DNA from: CAZHFW01 sp964531675
Lineage (GTDB): Bacteria; Planctomycetota; Phycisphaerae; Phycisphaerales; UBA1924
DNA: 64,000 bases
NCBI GenBank assembly: GCA_964531675.1
Contig: CAZHFW010000001.1
Coordinates: 124,001-188,000, forward strand
Reading direction: 5' to 3'
In this document: one piece after another, positions 48,506 through 57,055 of the stretch
Position numbering within the stretch: the first letter of the stretch is position 1
Layout: every line of letters starts with the position of its first letter
The notes under the pieces: model-generated
What the model saw: the letters and a program-made list of their open reading frames with translations, nothing else
The model's database searches: none
Told to the model about the DNA's origin: nothing
Translations under genes and position numbers: made by a program

Positions 48506-49699
48506 TCAGCGCGTGCGTCGCCGGCGCAGGCCCATCAGCCCCATCGTGCCAAACGCGAGGCCCGCACCCGGAGCGGGCACATCGGAAACGACCCAGCCGC
48601 GGGCGGCACCGTTGAAGTATCCACCGCCCACGATCGTGCCGCCGTCGGCAGAGATCCCGGTGACCTGGCCAAGATTCCAACCCGTGAGGTCGAGTCCCTT
48701 CGACGCCAGCAGCGACGCCAGATCAACCATTCCCGAGCTCGGAGTCCACAGGAAAGGGGTGGAAGGAAGGCCCGCCCCCGTGCAGTTCCCGACGACCATT
48801 GAACCGTTGATGTTGACGCCAACCGCGAACGAGCTTGTGAAACCAGGAAGGACCCCCAGGTTCTGGATGTTGCCGGCAGCGTCCCACCGTACCGCTCGCT
48901 GCAGCCCGGCGCCCGCGCTCGAGTCGCCCACCGTGATTTCGCCATCGGCGCTGATGCCATTGGCCTGCGCGAAAAGACCGGCGCCGAGCGAGGTCAGCCT
49001 CTGCATGCCGGTGTCGGCACTCCACTTGAATGCGCTGTTGCCGTTCGCAGGCTCTTCTGCGACTCCCACGATCTTCGCGCCGTCCGCGCTGATGCCGAAT
49101 GCTTCGGAGGCTCGAGACGGAGCGAGCGATCCCAGGCTTTGGTACCCGCCGCTGCTGGTCCAACGCGCCGCCTGCTTCGCAAGCGACGTGGTCCCCATCG
49201 TGCCGGCGCCGACCGTTCCGTCTCGGCTCAGGCCGTTCAGCGAGCTCTGCAACACGAATGGGCTGGACTGCCGCAGACTCTGCACGCCCGTCGAGCTGGA
49301 CCAGCGCATGCCGAAGTAGGAATAGGTCTCGCCCGCCGGAACCGAGTACTGACCGCCGACAATCAATCCATTCCCGCTGATCGTGCGGGCGAATGAACTC
49401 TCCGCCGACGCGGGCGCGCCGAGGTTCACAAGCCCGCCTGCCTTCGTCCATCGCACCGCTCGCCCCACCGGGACGCCGCTCACCAACGTCGCGGATGTTC
49501 CCGCGACCGAGGTGCCATCCCAGTTCACGCTGGTGGCGGAAGATGATCCGCCGTTCGGAAGCACGCCAATACTGGAAATCGAAGTCGCGCCTTGGGCCGC
49601 CCCACAGATCAGCATCAGGACGATCCAATAACTCGCCCGAACTTGCGCATCCGTGCCCATCCTGTTCAGCGAAGTACGCCCGAATTCTGTCTCTCTCAT
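48506..49699 (-). CDS. Exported HAF-repeat protein with PEP-CTERM-like tail
   Basis: 397 residues. A signal peptide (about 22-38, ending AAQGA) precedes repeated 50-60 residue units with ARxTxxGGxxxLG and AxGISADGxxIVG motifs, the HAF repeat pattern found in autotransporter-like and planctomycete exported proteins. It ends with VPAPGAGLAFGTMGLMGLRRRRTR, a PEP-CTERM-like sorting tail. It is likely an extracellular beta-propeller or beta-helix. ATG 49699 is used; the next in-frame ATG at 49660 is also possible. Partner genes are not evident, and it is divergent from the MBL nuclease gene. Confidence 0.85.
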   Translation of the reverse strand: MRETEFGRTSLNRMGTDAQVRASYWIVLMLICGAAQGATSISSIGVLPNGGSSSATSVNWDGTSVAGTSATLVSGVPVGRAVRWTKAGGLVNLGAPASAESSFARTISGNGLIVGGQYSVPAGETYSYFGMRWSSSTGVQSLRQSSPFVLQSSLNGLSRDGTVGAGTMGTTSLAKQAARWTSSGGYQSLGSLAPSRASEAFGISADGAKIVGVAEEPANGNSAFKWSADTGMQRLTSLGAGLFAQANGISADGEITVGDSSAGAGLQRAVRWDAAGNIQNLGVLPGFTSSFAVGVNINGSMVVGNCTGAGLPSTPFLWTPSSGMVDLASLLASKGLDLTGWNLGQVTGISADGGTIVGGGYFNGAARGWVVSDVPAPGAGLAFGTMGLMGLRRRRTR

Positions 49700-49903
49700 G
49701 AGCCCAGACTAACGCGACTGAATATCCATTTGCAAGGGTGAATTACGCTCAACCGTAGATCTTCTCACCACACACACGAGCTGTTCCCTCGCGTACGCTG
49801 AATGCCATTTCCGTCCTGACCCGCCGGAGAGGGGTGCAGGCCGCCAAAGAAGCCCCTCCGAGGTCCCAGCAGCCTCTTCTCCCGCTTCGGATACGCTCTG
49901 CTC

Positions 49904-51295
49904 ATGCGCATTCATCTCTGCGGAGCAGCGGGGGAGGTCACCGGATCGGGCTATCTCGTCGAGACCGCTTCCGCCCGCGTCCTCGTCGACTTCGGCCTCT
50001 TCCAGGGCCCCGACGCCACCGATGGCAAAAACCACGAGCTCGGCCCGGTCGACCCCAAGACCATCGACGCCATCGTCCTCACCCACGCCCACATCGACCA
50101 TTGCGGCAGGCTTCCCCTGCTCGCCACCCAGGGCTACGCCCGCGCGATCCATTGCACGCCCGCCACCGCCGACTTCACCGAACTGCTCCTCCGCGACTCC
50201 GCCAACATCCAGGAGTCCGAGGCCGAGCGCACCAACCGCAAACTGCTCCGCTCGGGTGATCCCCCCGTCGAGCCGCTCTATCGCCGTGAAGACGCCGAGA
50301 AGGTCTTCCCGCTGCTGAAGTCGTTGCCGTACAACGAGTGGCGACAGGTCGCGCCCTCCATCCGCGTCCGACTCCACGACGCGGGCCACGTGCTCGGCTC
50401 CGCCAGCGTGGAGATGCAGGTCACCGAAGGCGCATCCACCCGGACCATCATCTTCTCCGGAGACCTCGGCCCCTCGGGCGTCCCCCTGATGCGCGATCCG
50501 ACCACCTTCGATCACGCCGACCTGGTCTTCATGGAGTCGACCTACGGCGATCGCGACCACCGGCCCCTGGCCGACACCGTCAACGAACTCAAGGAAGTCC
50601 TCACCCAGACCGCCTGGTCCAAAGAAAAAGTCCTCATCCCGGCCTTTGCGGTCGGACGCACCCAGCTCATTCTCTACTACATGGCCGAGCTCCGCCGCGA
50701 TCGCGAGATCCCCGAGGCCCCGATCTTCCTCGACAGCCCGATGGCCGTGAAAGCCACCGAGCTCTACATCAAGCACGCCGATCTCCTCGACGATCAGACC
50801 CGCCGCATGGCCCAATCGGGCATCTTCCGCCGCGAACTGGCCAACCTGAAGTTCGTCCAGAGCGTCGACCAATCCAAGGCCCTCAACGAGTCGTGGGAGC
50901 CCGCGATCATCATCGCCGCCAGCGGCATGTGCGAAGGCGGGCGCATCGTGCACCACCTCAAACACAACCTCTGGCGCAAGGGTGTGGTCGTCCTCATCGC
51001 GGGCTATCAGGCCCAAGGCACGCTTGGGCGTCGCCTCGTCGAGGGCGCATCCTTCGTCCGCATCCACGGCGACACCGTCCAGGTCCGCGCCCGCATCGCC
51101 ACCCTCGGAGGCTTCTCCGCCCACGCGGGCCAGACCGACCTGCTCAAGTGGTTCTCAACCCTCGCGCCGAGCAAGCCCAGGCTCATCCTCACCCACGGCG
51201 AAGATCCGCCCCGTCAGGCCCTCGCGGCCAAACTCCGTGAACGCTTCAATGCGGCCGCAGAGCTTCCCGGCAAGAACGCTGTGATCGACTTCTGA
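49904..51295 (+). CDS. MBL-fold beta-CASP ribonuclease-like protein
   Basis: 463 residues. The metallo-beta-lactamase motifs are complete: motif 2 HAHIDHCGR, motif 3 DAGHVLGS, motif 4 SGDLG, and the beta-CASP motifs A (MESTYGDR), B (GFSAHAGQ) and C (ILTHGE). Such proteins are zinc-dependent RNA endo- or exonucleases related to CPSF73, RNase J and bacterial YsxA-like proteins. The N-terminus starts directly with the domain (MRIHLCGAAGEVTGS), supporting ATG 49904. Its stop is 6 bp from the ribokinase stop on the other strand. It is likely a cytosolic RNA-processing enzyme; its substrates are unknown. Confidence 0.92.
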   Translation: MRIHLCGAAGEVTGSGYLVETASARVLVDFGLFQGPDATDGKNHELGPVDPKTIDAIVLTHAHIDHCGRLPLLATQGYARAIHCTPATADFTELLLRDSANIQESEAERTNRKLLRSGDPPVEPLYRREDAEKVFPLLKSLPYNEWRQVAPSIRVRLHDAGHVLGSASVEMQVTEGASTRTIIFSGDLGPSGVPLMRDPTTFDHADLVFMESTYGDRDHRPLADTVNELKEVLTQTAWSKEKVLIPAFAVGRTQLILYYMAELRRDREIPEAPIFLDSPMAVKATELYIKHADLLDDQTRRMAQSGIFRRELANLKFVQSVDQSKALNESWEPAIIIAASGMCEGGRIVHHLKHNLWRKGVVVLIAGYQAQGTLGRRLVEGASFVRIHGDTVQVRARIATLGGFSAHAGQTDLLKWFSTLAPSKPRLILTHGEDPPRQALAAKLRERFNAAAELPGKNAVIDF

Positions 51296-51301
51296 GATGG
51301 C

Positions 51302-52285
51302 TCAGGACGAGGCCGCGGAAAGGTGAGGCATCGCCGCATCAAGCTCCGCGCGTGTGGGAAGCGAGGGAATCGCCCCACGCTTGGTGGTCGTCAGCGATCC
51401 CGCGACGCAGGCCCGATGCACCGCCGCATCCACGCGCCGGTACTCCTCTTCCGAGCGTTCGGGAACCGCGATCACATCGGCGAATCCGACGGCCATTGCC
51501 GCGCAGAACGCGTCGCCCGCGCCCACCGAATCCACCGCGTCGACCGGAATCGTGGAGACCCGCTTGGGCCGTCCGCGATGAATGAAGATCGCGCCCTGCG
51601 ATCCCAGCGTCATGACAACCGTGGGCGGGCCGAACTCCGCCAGGCGCAGGAGCACCCGCGCCGGATCGAGCGTGGGCTCCACGCCCGCCAGCACGGCGCC
51701 CTCGTTCTTGTTGACCACCAGCAGCCGTGCCTGCCGCACCAGCTCGCGCGACGCGCTGCCCGCCAAAGGCGCCGGCGCCGCGTTGATCATCACCGCGACG
51801 CCCGCCTCACGCGCGATCCGGATCCCTTCCGCGATCGCCGCTGCAGGCGTCTCGAACTGCACGAGCAGCACCTGCGCCGCCCGAATCGCCGACTCGGCCT
51901 TCTGCACGTCTTCAACTGTCATCAGCGCATTGGCGCCCGGCGCGACCACGATCGTGTTCTCGCCGCCCTCCGCCACCGTGATCAGGCCGACGCCCGTGGG
52001 CGTCTGTTCCTTCTGGATCAGGTTGGAAAGCTCGAGCGTCTCCTTCTGGAGGACGCCCGTCAGCATGCGCCCGTGCTCATCCGATCCCACGCAGCCGATC
52101 AGCGAAACGCTCGCACCGAGCCGGCTCGCCGCCACCGCCTGATTCGCGCCCTTCCCGCCCGGGAACGTCGCAAACCTTCCGCCGATGACCGTTTCACCAT
52201 GCGCCGGCAGCTTGGGCGCACGCACCACCAGGTCGATGTTGATCGACCCCAGCACGCAAATTCGAGCTGGCTGCCCGTCGCTCAT
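51302..52285 (-). CDS. rbsK: Ribokinase (PfkB family)
   Basis: 327 residues. Ribokinase phosphorylates D-ribose at O5 using ATP. The PfkB signatures are both present: GGKGANQAVAASRLG near residue 43 and DSVGAGDAFCAAMAVG near residue 258, with the catalytic Asp in GAGD. The N-terminal SINIDLVVRAPKLPAHGET is typical of ribokinases rather than fructokinases. No ribose transporter or repressor is nearby; the gene lies at the end of the murC-greA run on the same strand, 90 bp after greA. A related sugar kinase role cannot be fully excluded. Confidence 0.88.
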   Translation of the reverse strand: MSDGQPARICVLGSINIDLVVRAPKLPAHGETVIGGRFATFPGGKGANQAVAASRLGASVSLIGCVGSDEHGRMLTGVLQKETLELSNLIQKEQTPTGVGLITVAEGGENTIVVAPGANALMTVEDVQKAESAIRAAQVLLVQFETPAAAIAEGIRIAREAGVAVMINAAPAPLAGSASRELVRQARLLVVNKNEGAVLAGVEPTLDPARVLLRLAEFGPPTVVMTLGSQGAIFIHRGRPKRVSTIPVDAVDSVGAGDAFCAAMAVGFADVIAVPERSEEEYRRVDAAVHRACVAGSLTTTKRGAIPSLPTRAELDAAMPHLSAASS

Positions 52286-52375
52286 GGCGGCAGTATGACG
52301 TTTCCGCCGGGCATTGCAAACCCGCCGACCCCGGATTTCGGGGTTCGCTCGCCCAGCCTGCCGGTGACTCTCCGC

Positions 52376-52843
52376 TCAGACCACGATCTCGACGATCTCA
52401 AAGGTCTTCATCCCGCGGGGCGCCTGCACGCGGATCTGCGTACCCACGCGGGCCTTGAACAGGGCCTCGCCCATCGGGCTGTTGAGCGTGACCTCCACGT
52501 ATTCCGTGAACTCGCCCGAGGCCTCGCCCACGAGCTTGTACAGGTCCTCATCGCCGCCGGGCGTCTCGCGGAGCTTCACCATCATCCCCAGGAAGACGAC
52601 CCCGTCGGCCATCTTCGAGTTCTCGTCGATGATGCTCACGCTCGCCAGCCGCTGCTCGAGGCGACGGATCTCCGCCTCCTCCATGCCCTGCTGTTCACGG
52701 GCCGCGTGGTAGTCCCCGTTCTCCTTCAGATCGCCCAGCGCGCGAGCCTCGGCGATGCGCGTGGAGATCACCGGGCGATTGGCGATCAACGCCGCCAGAC
52801 GCGCCTCGAGTTGCTCTTTCTCCGTGCGGGTGACGAACTCCAT
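52376..52843 (-). CDS. greA: Transcription elongation factor GreA/GreB
   Basis: 155 residues from ATG 52843. GreA rescues backtracked RNA polymerase by stimulating cleavage of the nascent RNA. The N-terminal coiled coil has the conserved tip ALGDLKENGDYHAARE with the acidic pair, and the C-terminal domain contains the SPMGEALFKARVGTQIRV segment. Length fits GreA (158 in E. coli). The next gene upstream on this strand is 154 bp away; the leader carries two hairpins (52860-52875, 52888-52905), so greA may have its own promoter and leader regulation. Confidence 0.93.
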   Translation of the reverse strand: MEFVTRTEKEQLEARLAALIANRPVISTRIAEARALGDLKENGDYHAAREQQGMEEAEIRRLEQRLASVSIIDENSKMADGVVFLGMMVKLRETPGGDEDLYKLVGEASGEFTEYVEVTLNSPMGEALFKARVGTQIRVQAPRGMKTFEIVEIVV

Positions 52844-52859
52844 GAACCGGCCCTTTCCC

Positions 52860-52905
52860 AGCCCACCCTTGGGCTGCCGACGGTCACGCTCCGGCCTTCC
52901 GGAGC
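52860..52905 (-). promoter_or_regulatory. Two leader hairpins before greA
   Basis: AGCCCA-CCCT-TGGGCT at 52860-52875 and GCTCCGG-CCTT-CCGGAGC at 52888-52905, both with 4-nt loops. They lie 17-62 bp upstream of the greA ATG. Neither has a T-run, so they look like leader structures. E. coli greA also produces leader RNAs (GraL), which makes this worth comparing. Confidence 0.45.
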
Positions 52906-52997
52906 ATGGTTGATTGATCAAACCGCAAGATACAGACCAGCCCGATCCCAATGAACGGGCAGCGCCCAGCGTGTTCGGTGTTTACTTGATCAGAAAT

Positions 52998-53966
52998 CTA
53001 TGCTGGCGTCGGCTCCGGGGCCAGACCCCCCGTTTCCTCGGGGGCCGCCCCGCCCCAGCCCCGCAGCGCCGCCCACACCCAGCTCAGCCCCGCAAAGACC
53101 CACGTCATCCCAATCGCCGACCATTGCCACCCCGCCACCTCGCCCCGCCGGGACGCGCCAAGCTCCACGCTGGTGATCTGATAGATCCCCGTCAGAGGCG
53201 AGCTCAACGCCCAGTGCCCGAGCCCCGTTCCCGCGCCCGTCAGCGCCCGCGCCGTCATCCCGATCAAAGGCCCCGCCGCGATCAGCACCACGCACGTCCC
53301 CACCGGAATCGCACGCCACCCGCCCCGCAGGTCCCACCCCCGCAGCACCACCGGCGCCAGCGCCACCACCCACGCGCACAAAAGCAGATTCGCCGCCAGC
53401 ACCACCGCGAACGACCACTGCGCCAGCAGCATCTGAGGCCACAGCACCGCCTGCAGCGGCAAAAGCAGCACCATCACGTCCGCCAGCACGTGCGCCGCCC
53501 GCCGCTTCCCTGGCGATTCCTGGCACATCCGCACCATCGGCCAGATCATCGTCGCGCCCACCGCCGCCGCCACCAGCAGCAGCCGCACCGAGGGCCGGTA
53601 GATGTCCAGCGTCGGAACCCCCGTCCGCAGCACCTTCCAGAACATCGTCACCGTCGCCATCAGCAGGTAGAGCGTCCACAGGAACGCGAACGTCCGGGGC
53701 TCCCCGCGCCGATGCGCCCACTTGTCCCCGGGCCCCGCCGGCGGCAGAAACCACTCGGGCAACCTTCCCCGCACATCGCGATCGCTCGCCCCGCTCGGGG
53801 CTTCTGACGCCGGCTCAGGCAGGCTCTCAAAGAGCTTCTCGGGCGCCTCCGGAGCCGCCTCCAGATCGTCCTTGCCCTCGAGCAATCGCGCGATCAGATC
53901 GTCCTGCGGCACTTCCGCAGGCCTCGGACTCGATGCACCATCGGGCTGGTCGCGATCCTGGTCCAT
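52998..53966 (-). CDS. Polytopic membrane protein of unknown function downstream of ftsQ
   Basis: 322 residues. About 90 N-terminal residues are charged and proline-rich with DDLIARLLEG and EKLFESLPEP segments and lie in the cytoplasm. The rest is about six membrane helices, starting near residue 92 (FLWTLYLLMATVTMFW), with a polar loop after the fourth, and ends in a proline-rich tail. I recognise no family. It begins 28 bp after the FtsQ-like stop, so the two are likely cotranscribed, taking the place where ftsA usually sits. A role in envelope biogenesis is inferred from position only. Confidence 0.65.
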   Translation of the reverse strand: MDQDRDQPDGASSPRPAEVPQDDLIARLLEGKDDLEAAPEAPEKLFESLPEPASEAPSGASDRDVRGRLPEWFLPPAGPGDKWAHRRGEPRTFAFLWTLYLLMATVTMFWKVLRTGVPTLDIYRPSVRLLLVAAAVGATMIWPMVRMCQESPGKRRAAHVLADVMVLLLPLQAVLWPQMLLAQWSFAVVLAANLLLCAWVVALAPVVLRGWDLRGGWRAIPVGTCVVLIAAGPLIGMTARALTGAGTGLGHWALSSPLTGIYQITSVELGASRRGEVAGWQWSAIGMTWVFAGLSWVWAALRGWGGAAPEETGGLAPEPTPA

Positions 53967-53994
53967 CCGAACCCTCGATCAGGGTGTGCCGCGA

Positions 53995-55026
53995 TCAGGG
54001 CTTGCCGGCGCTGGCGCTCGCGGAGCGATCCATCTCCAGCGGACGGTCCAGAGGCCACCAGATCTCGATCGGTGACTGCGCCGCCCGCCCAGCGTCGATG
54101 CGACCATAGGTCCGCGCCAGCCACTCGAGCTTCCCGAGCTTCGCCTCAGTGCTGGCTTCCCCGATCAGAGGCTTGGTCGGGCGTCCACCCCAGACGATCC
54201 GCCCGCCGTCACGAGAAATGATCTCGAGCGACTTCTCGTCCTTGTGGCTCCCGATCTCCACGCCCGCGACCTGCTTGGAATAGGGCTGCCGCGCCAGCAG
54301 CGCCAGCAGTTCAAGCCCCGCCTCAACGTCCCCGCCGGGCCAGGCCTTCGAGCAATCAGGCTGACTCGTCGAGAGCATCGCCGGATCCTGGATCGGACCC
54401 GCGATGAACTGCATGCCCGACGCCCCCGCACGCTCATACACGACCGGCAAGGGACGTCCGTCCCAGCCGACCAGGATTTCCTTGTCCCCCGTCCGCACCG
54501 CCGCCGCCGGCAGTCGCCACTTGCCCGTGATCCGAAGCTCGCCCGGACCACCACGCTCAACCCGCGGAGGCCCGTCAAACCAGCCCGACGCCGTCAGCGT
54601 CTGACCGATCGCCGCCACCGCCGCCGGAGCAAACGGATCAGGCTCGCGGTCCAGCGCCGCATACGCCCTCGCGAGCAGATCCTCGCGCAGCTGCCTGGGC
54701 ATCCAGGTCAACTCATCCACCGACTTGGCCGCCGGCGCATCCTTGGCGCGCGCAAGCTGAGGCCATTCGATCGCGATCTTGCACTCGACCTTCTGCGTGA
54801 TCGCGGTCGCCTTCGCCTTCAGCGGGCGATTGCCCATCACGATCCCCGCGACCAATCCCAGCACCATGACGATGACCACAAAGGTCGCCAGGTACGACGC
54901 GAACCGGCCCCAGTTGAAGCGAGCACGCATCACAGGCGCCGCTTCCGGAGCTTCCGGAGTCGCCGCCTGGGCCTCCGCTTCGGGAGCGCCGCTCTGCTCT
55001 TGCATTGGTTCCGTTTCGCCAGCCAT
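53995..55026 (-). CDS. Divergent FtsQ-like cell division protein (tentative)
   Basis: 343 residues. A proline/alanine-rich cytoplasmic N-terminus (1-35) precedes one transmembrane helix (about 43-65), then a periplasmic domain. The middle part, including ASGWFDGPPRVERGGPGELRI and VGWDGRPLPVVYERAG, resembles the POTRA and beta domains of FtsQ/DivIB in layout but not in detail. The main support is position: murC, murB, ddl, then this gene, as in the classic division and cell wall cluster where ftsQ follows ddl. FtsQ links the divisome to septal wall synthesis. Without a profile search the identity stays tentative. Confidence 0.5.
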   Translation of the reverse strand: MAGETEPMQEQSGAPEAEAQAATPEAPEAAPVMRARFNWGRFASYLATFVVIVMVLGLVAGIVMGNRPLKAKATAITQKVECKIAIEWPQLARAKDAPAAKSVDELTWMPRQLREDLLARAYAALDREPDPFAPAAVAAIGQTLTASGWFDGPPRVERGGPGELRITGKWRLPAAAVRTGDKEILVGWDGRPLPVVYERAGASGMQFIAGPIQDPAMLSTSQPDCSKAWPGGDVEAGLELLALLARQPYSKQVAGVEIGSHKDEKSLEIISRDGGRIVWGGRPTKPLIGEASTEAKLGKLEWLARTYGRIDAGRAAQSPIEIWWPLDRPLEMDRSASASAGKP

Positions 55027-55102
55027 GGCGTTTGGTGCATCCTTGCGTTCAGCCCATCCGAGCCCACGAGGCCCTTGCGAAACGGGCTGCGTTCACAACA
55101 GT

Positions 55103-56089
55103 CTAGCGTGACCGGGCAAGCTCGGGGCCCCGGGCCTCTCCCCGGGGAGACGCTCCCCCCTGGTCCCGGATCGCCATCTCCACCAGCTTCCAGCACAGCT
55201 CCGCCATCGGAAGCCCGGTCTTGGCCGCCGCCATCGGCACCAGCGAGTGATCCGTGAACCCGGGCATCGTGTTCACTTCCAGAAGCCAGGGGGTGTCCGA
55301 CCGGTCCAGGATGAAGTCGACCCGGCACAGGTGCCGCACACCCAGCGCCGTCGCGATCCGCGCCGCATAGCTCTGGATCATCGTCGTCATGCCGTGAGGC
55401 AGCGTCGGATCGACCTGATAGACCGTGTCGTCCCGGAAGTACTTGGCCTGATAGTCGTACACGCCCTGGGCCGGCTTGATCTCGATCAGAGGCAGCGCCT
55501 TGCCGTCCAGCACGCCCGCGGTGATCTCCCGCCCGGTGATCAGCCGCTCCACCGAGTACACCCGCGCCGGGTGCTTCTTCAGATCCTCGATCGCCGCCAG
55601 CCTGGCCTTCTCCCACGCCGCCTGATCCCGGCACAGGTGCAGGCCCACGCTCGATCCGTCGTGTACAGGCTTGAGCACCAGAGGCAGCTCAACCGGACAG
55701 CCCAGATCAAGCGGGTTGAAGATCGAAGACTCCGAGCAAGGCACGCCCGCCCGCAGCGCCACGAACTTGGTGTACACCTTGTCCATCGCCGCCCGCGCCG
55801 CGTGCGACTTGCAACCCACGTAGGGCCGCCCGTCCTGCTCCAGCAGATCCTGAAGAGGCCCGCCTTCGCCGAACTGTCCGTGCAGCACCGGGAACACCAC
55901 ATCCCCAGGCAGCTTGCGCAGCGTCTGCAGATCGATCCGATCGATCGTCTCCACGTGAATCGTGGCTCGATTCAGCGACCGCAGCGCCGCCGCGACCGAC
56001 CTGGCGCTGATCAGGCTGATCTCGCGCTCCGCGTCGGGCCCGCCCTGGAGCACCAGCACCGAGCCCGGCTTCGATCCCGCCGCGCTCAT
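55103..56089 (-). CDS. ddl: D-alanine--D-alanine ligase
   Basis: 328 residues from ATG 56089 behind AGGAGGTCCTC, overlapping the murB stop by 4 bp. It makes the D-Ala-D-Ala end of the peptidoglycan stem peptide. Visible family segments are LHGQFGEGGPLQDLLE near the N-terminus, the ATP-grasp LVLKPVHDGSSVGL, EITAGVLDG, LCRVDFI and LLEVNTMPGFTDHSLVP with the magnesium-binding Glu and Asn. The C-terminal 20 residues are a low-complexity tail. Presence of ddl, murB and murC indicates real peptidoglycan, consistent with Phycisphaerae. Confidence 0.94.
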   Translation of the reverse strand: MSAAGSKPGSVLVLQGGPDAEREISLISARSVAAALRSLNRATIHVETIDRIDLQTLRKLPGDVVFPVLHGQFGEGGPLQDLLEQDGRPYVGCKSHAARAAMDKVYTKFVALRAGVPCSESSIFNPLDLGCPVELPLVLKPVHDGSSVGLHLCRDQAAWEKARLAAIEDLKKHPARVYSVERLITGREITAGVLDGKALPLIEIKPAQGVYDYQAKYFRDDTVYQVDPTLPHGMTTMIQSYAARIATALGVRHLCRVDFILDRSDTPWLLEVNTMPGFTDHSLVPMAAAKTGLPMAELCWKLVEMAIRDQGGASPRGEARGPELARSR

Positions 56090-57039
56090 GAGGACCTCCT
56101 CCACACGACGACTTCCGGAATCAGCGTCACGCCGAAGGTCTGCTGCACACGGATCGCGACCTGCGCCATGAGCGAGAGCACGTCCTTGGCCTTGGCCCCC
56201 GGATCCGTGACGACAAAGTTCGCGTGCCGGTGGCTCACTTCCGCGCCCCCGACCCGCATGCCCTTGCACCCCGCGCGATCGATCAGAAGCCCCGCGCCGA
56301 TCCGCTGGCCCTTCACCGCGCCGGGCACGCCCGAGCTCAGAAGCTCCGCGATGTCGTGGGTCAGCGTCGGGTTCTTGAAGAAGCAGCCCGCGGAGTTGTC
56401 CGCCATGGGCTGAGACTTCTTCTTGTATTGCATGATCTCGACCTGCCGGTCACGCAGCGCCGTCTTGTCGCCAGGCGTGAGCTGAAGCTCGACCGCCGTC
56501 AGGATCAGGCTGTTGAGCCCGCTCTTGCGGTACCCGAAGTCGATCGCCGCGCGTTCGAGCACGCGTGCGTGCCCCGTGCGGTCCACCGCGAACACGCGCC
56601 GCACGCTGTCGCTGATCTGACCGAACGCGCCGCCCGCGTTCATGACCAGCGCCCCGCCGATCGTCGCCGGAATGCCCGCGAGCGTCTCGAGGCCGCCAAG
56701 GCCGGCCCGCACCGTCTCGTTGATGAGCTTGGGCAGGTTCACGCCCGCGCCCGCCTTCACGAGCCCGGTCTTCTCGTCGATCGAGTATCCGGTGAACGCC
56801 GGCGCATCAAGCGACACGACCAGCTCCCCGACCCCATCGTCATCGACCAGCAGGTTCGCGCCGTCGCCAAGCACGCGCAGATTCGCGTCCCGCCTCAGGC
56901 ACTCGAGCAGCTGCGCCTCATCGCTCGGATGCGCCATCCGGTCCGCGCCGCCGCCGATCCCGAACCAGGTCTTGATCGGCGCGTTCGCCTCGATCCGCAG
57001 CGTTCCCGTCGCCTGATGTTCGCTCACGCAGATACCCAT
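56086..57039 (-). CDS. murB: UDP-N-acetylenolpyruvoylglucosamine reductase MurB
   Basis: 317 residues. MurB reduces the enolpyruvyl group to give UDP-MurNAc, using FAD and NADPH. Motifs include the FAD-binding LGDGANLLV, GIPATIGGALVMNAG, Arg171 in GYRKSG, and SAGCFFKNP. The latter contains Cys219 where the E. coli enzyme has the proton-donating serine; several other phyla also have Cys there. It begins 16 bp after murC and overlaps ddl. Start ATG 57039 gives a short N-terminus; a GTG a few codons later is possible. Confidence 0.95.
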   Translation of the reverse strand: MGICVSEHQATGTLRIEANAPIKTWFGIGGGADRMAHPSDEAQLLECLRRDANLRVLGDGANLLVDDDGVGELVVSLDAPAFTGYSIDEKTGLVKAGAGVNLPKLINETVRAGLGGLETLAGIPATIGGALVMNAGGAFGQISDSVRRVFAVDRTGHARVLERAAIDFGYRKSGLNSLILTAVELQLTPGDKTALRDRQVEIMQYKKKSQPMADNSAGCFFKNPTLTHDIAELLSSGVPGAVKGQRIGAGLLIDRAGCKGMRVGGAEVSHRHANFVVTDPGAKAKDVLSLMAQVAIRVQQTFGVTLIPEVVVWRRSS

Positions 57040-57055
57040 CGCTTCTCCCGATCAA

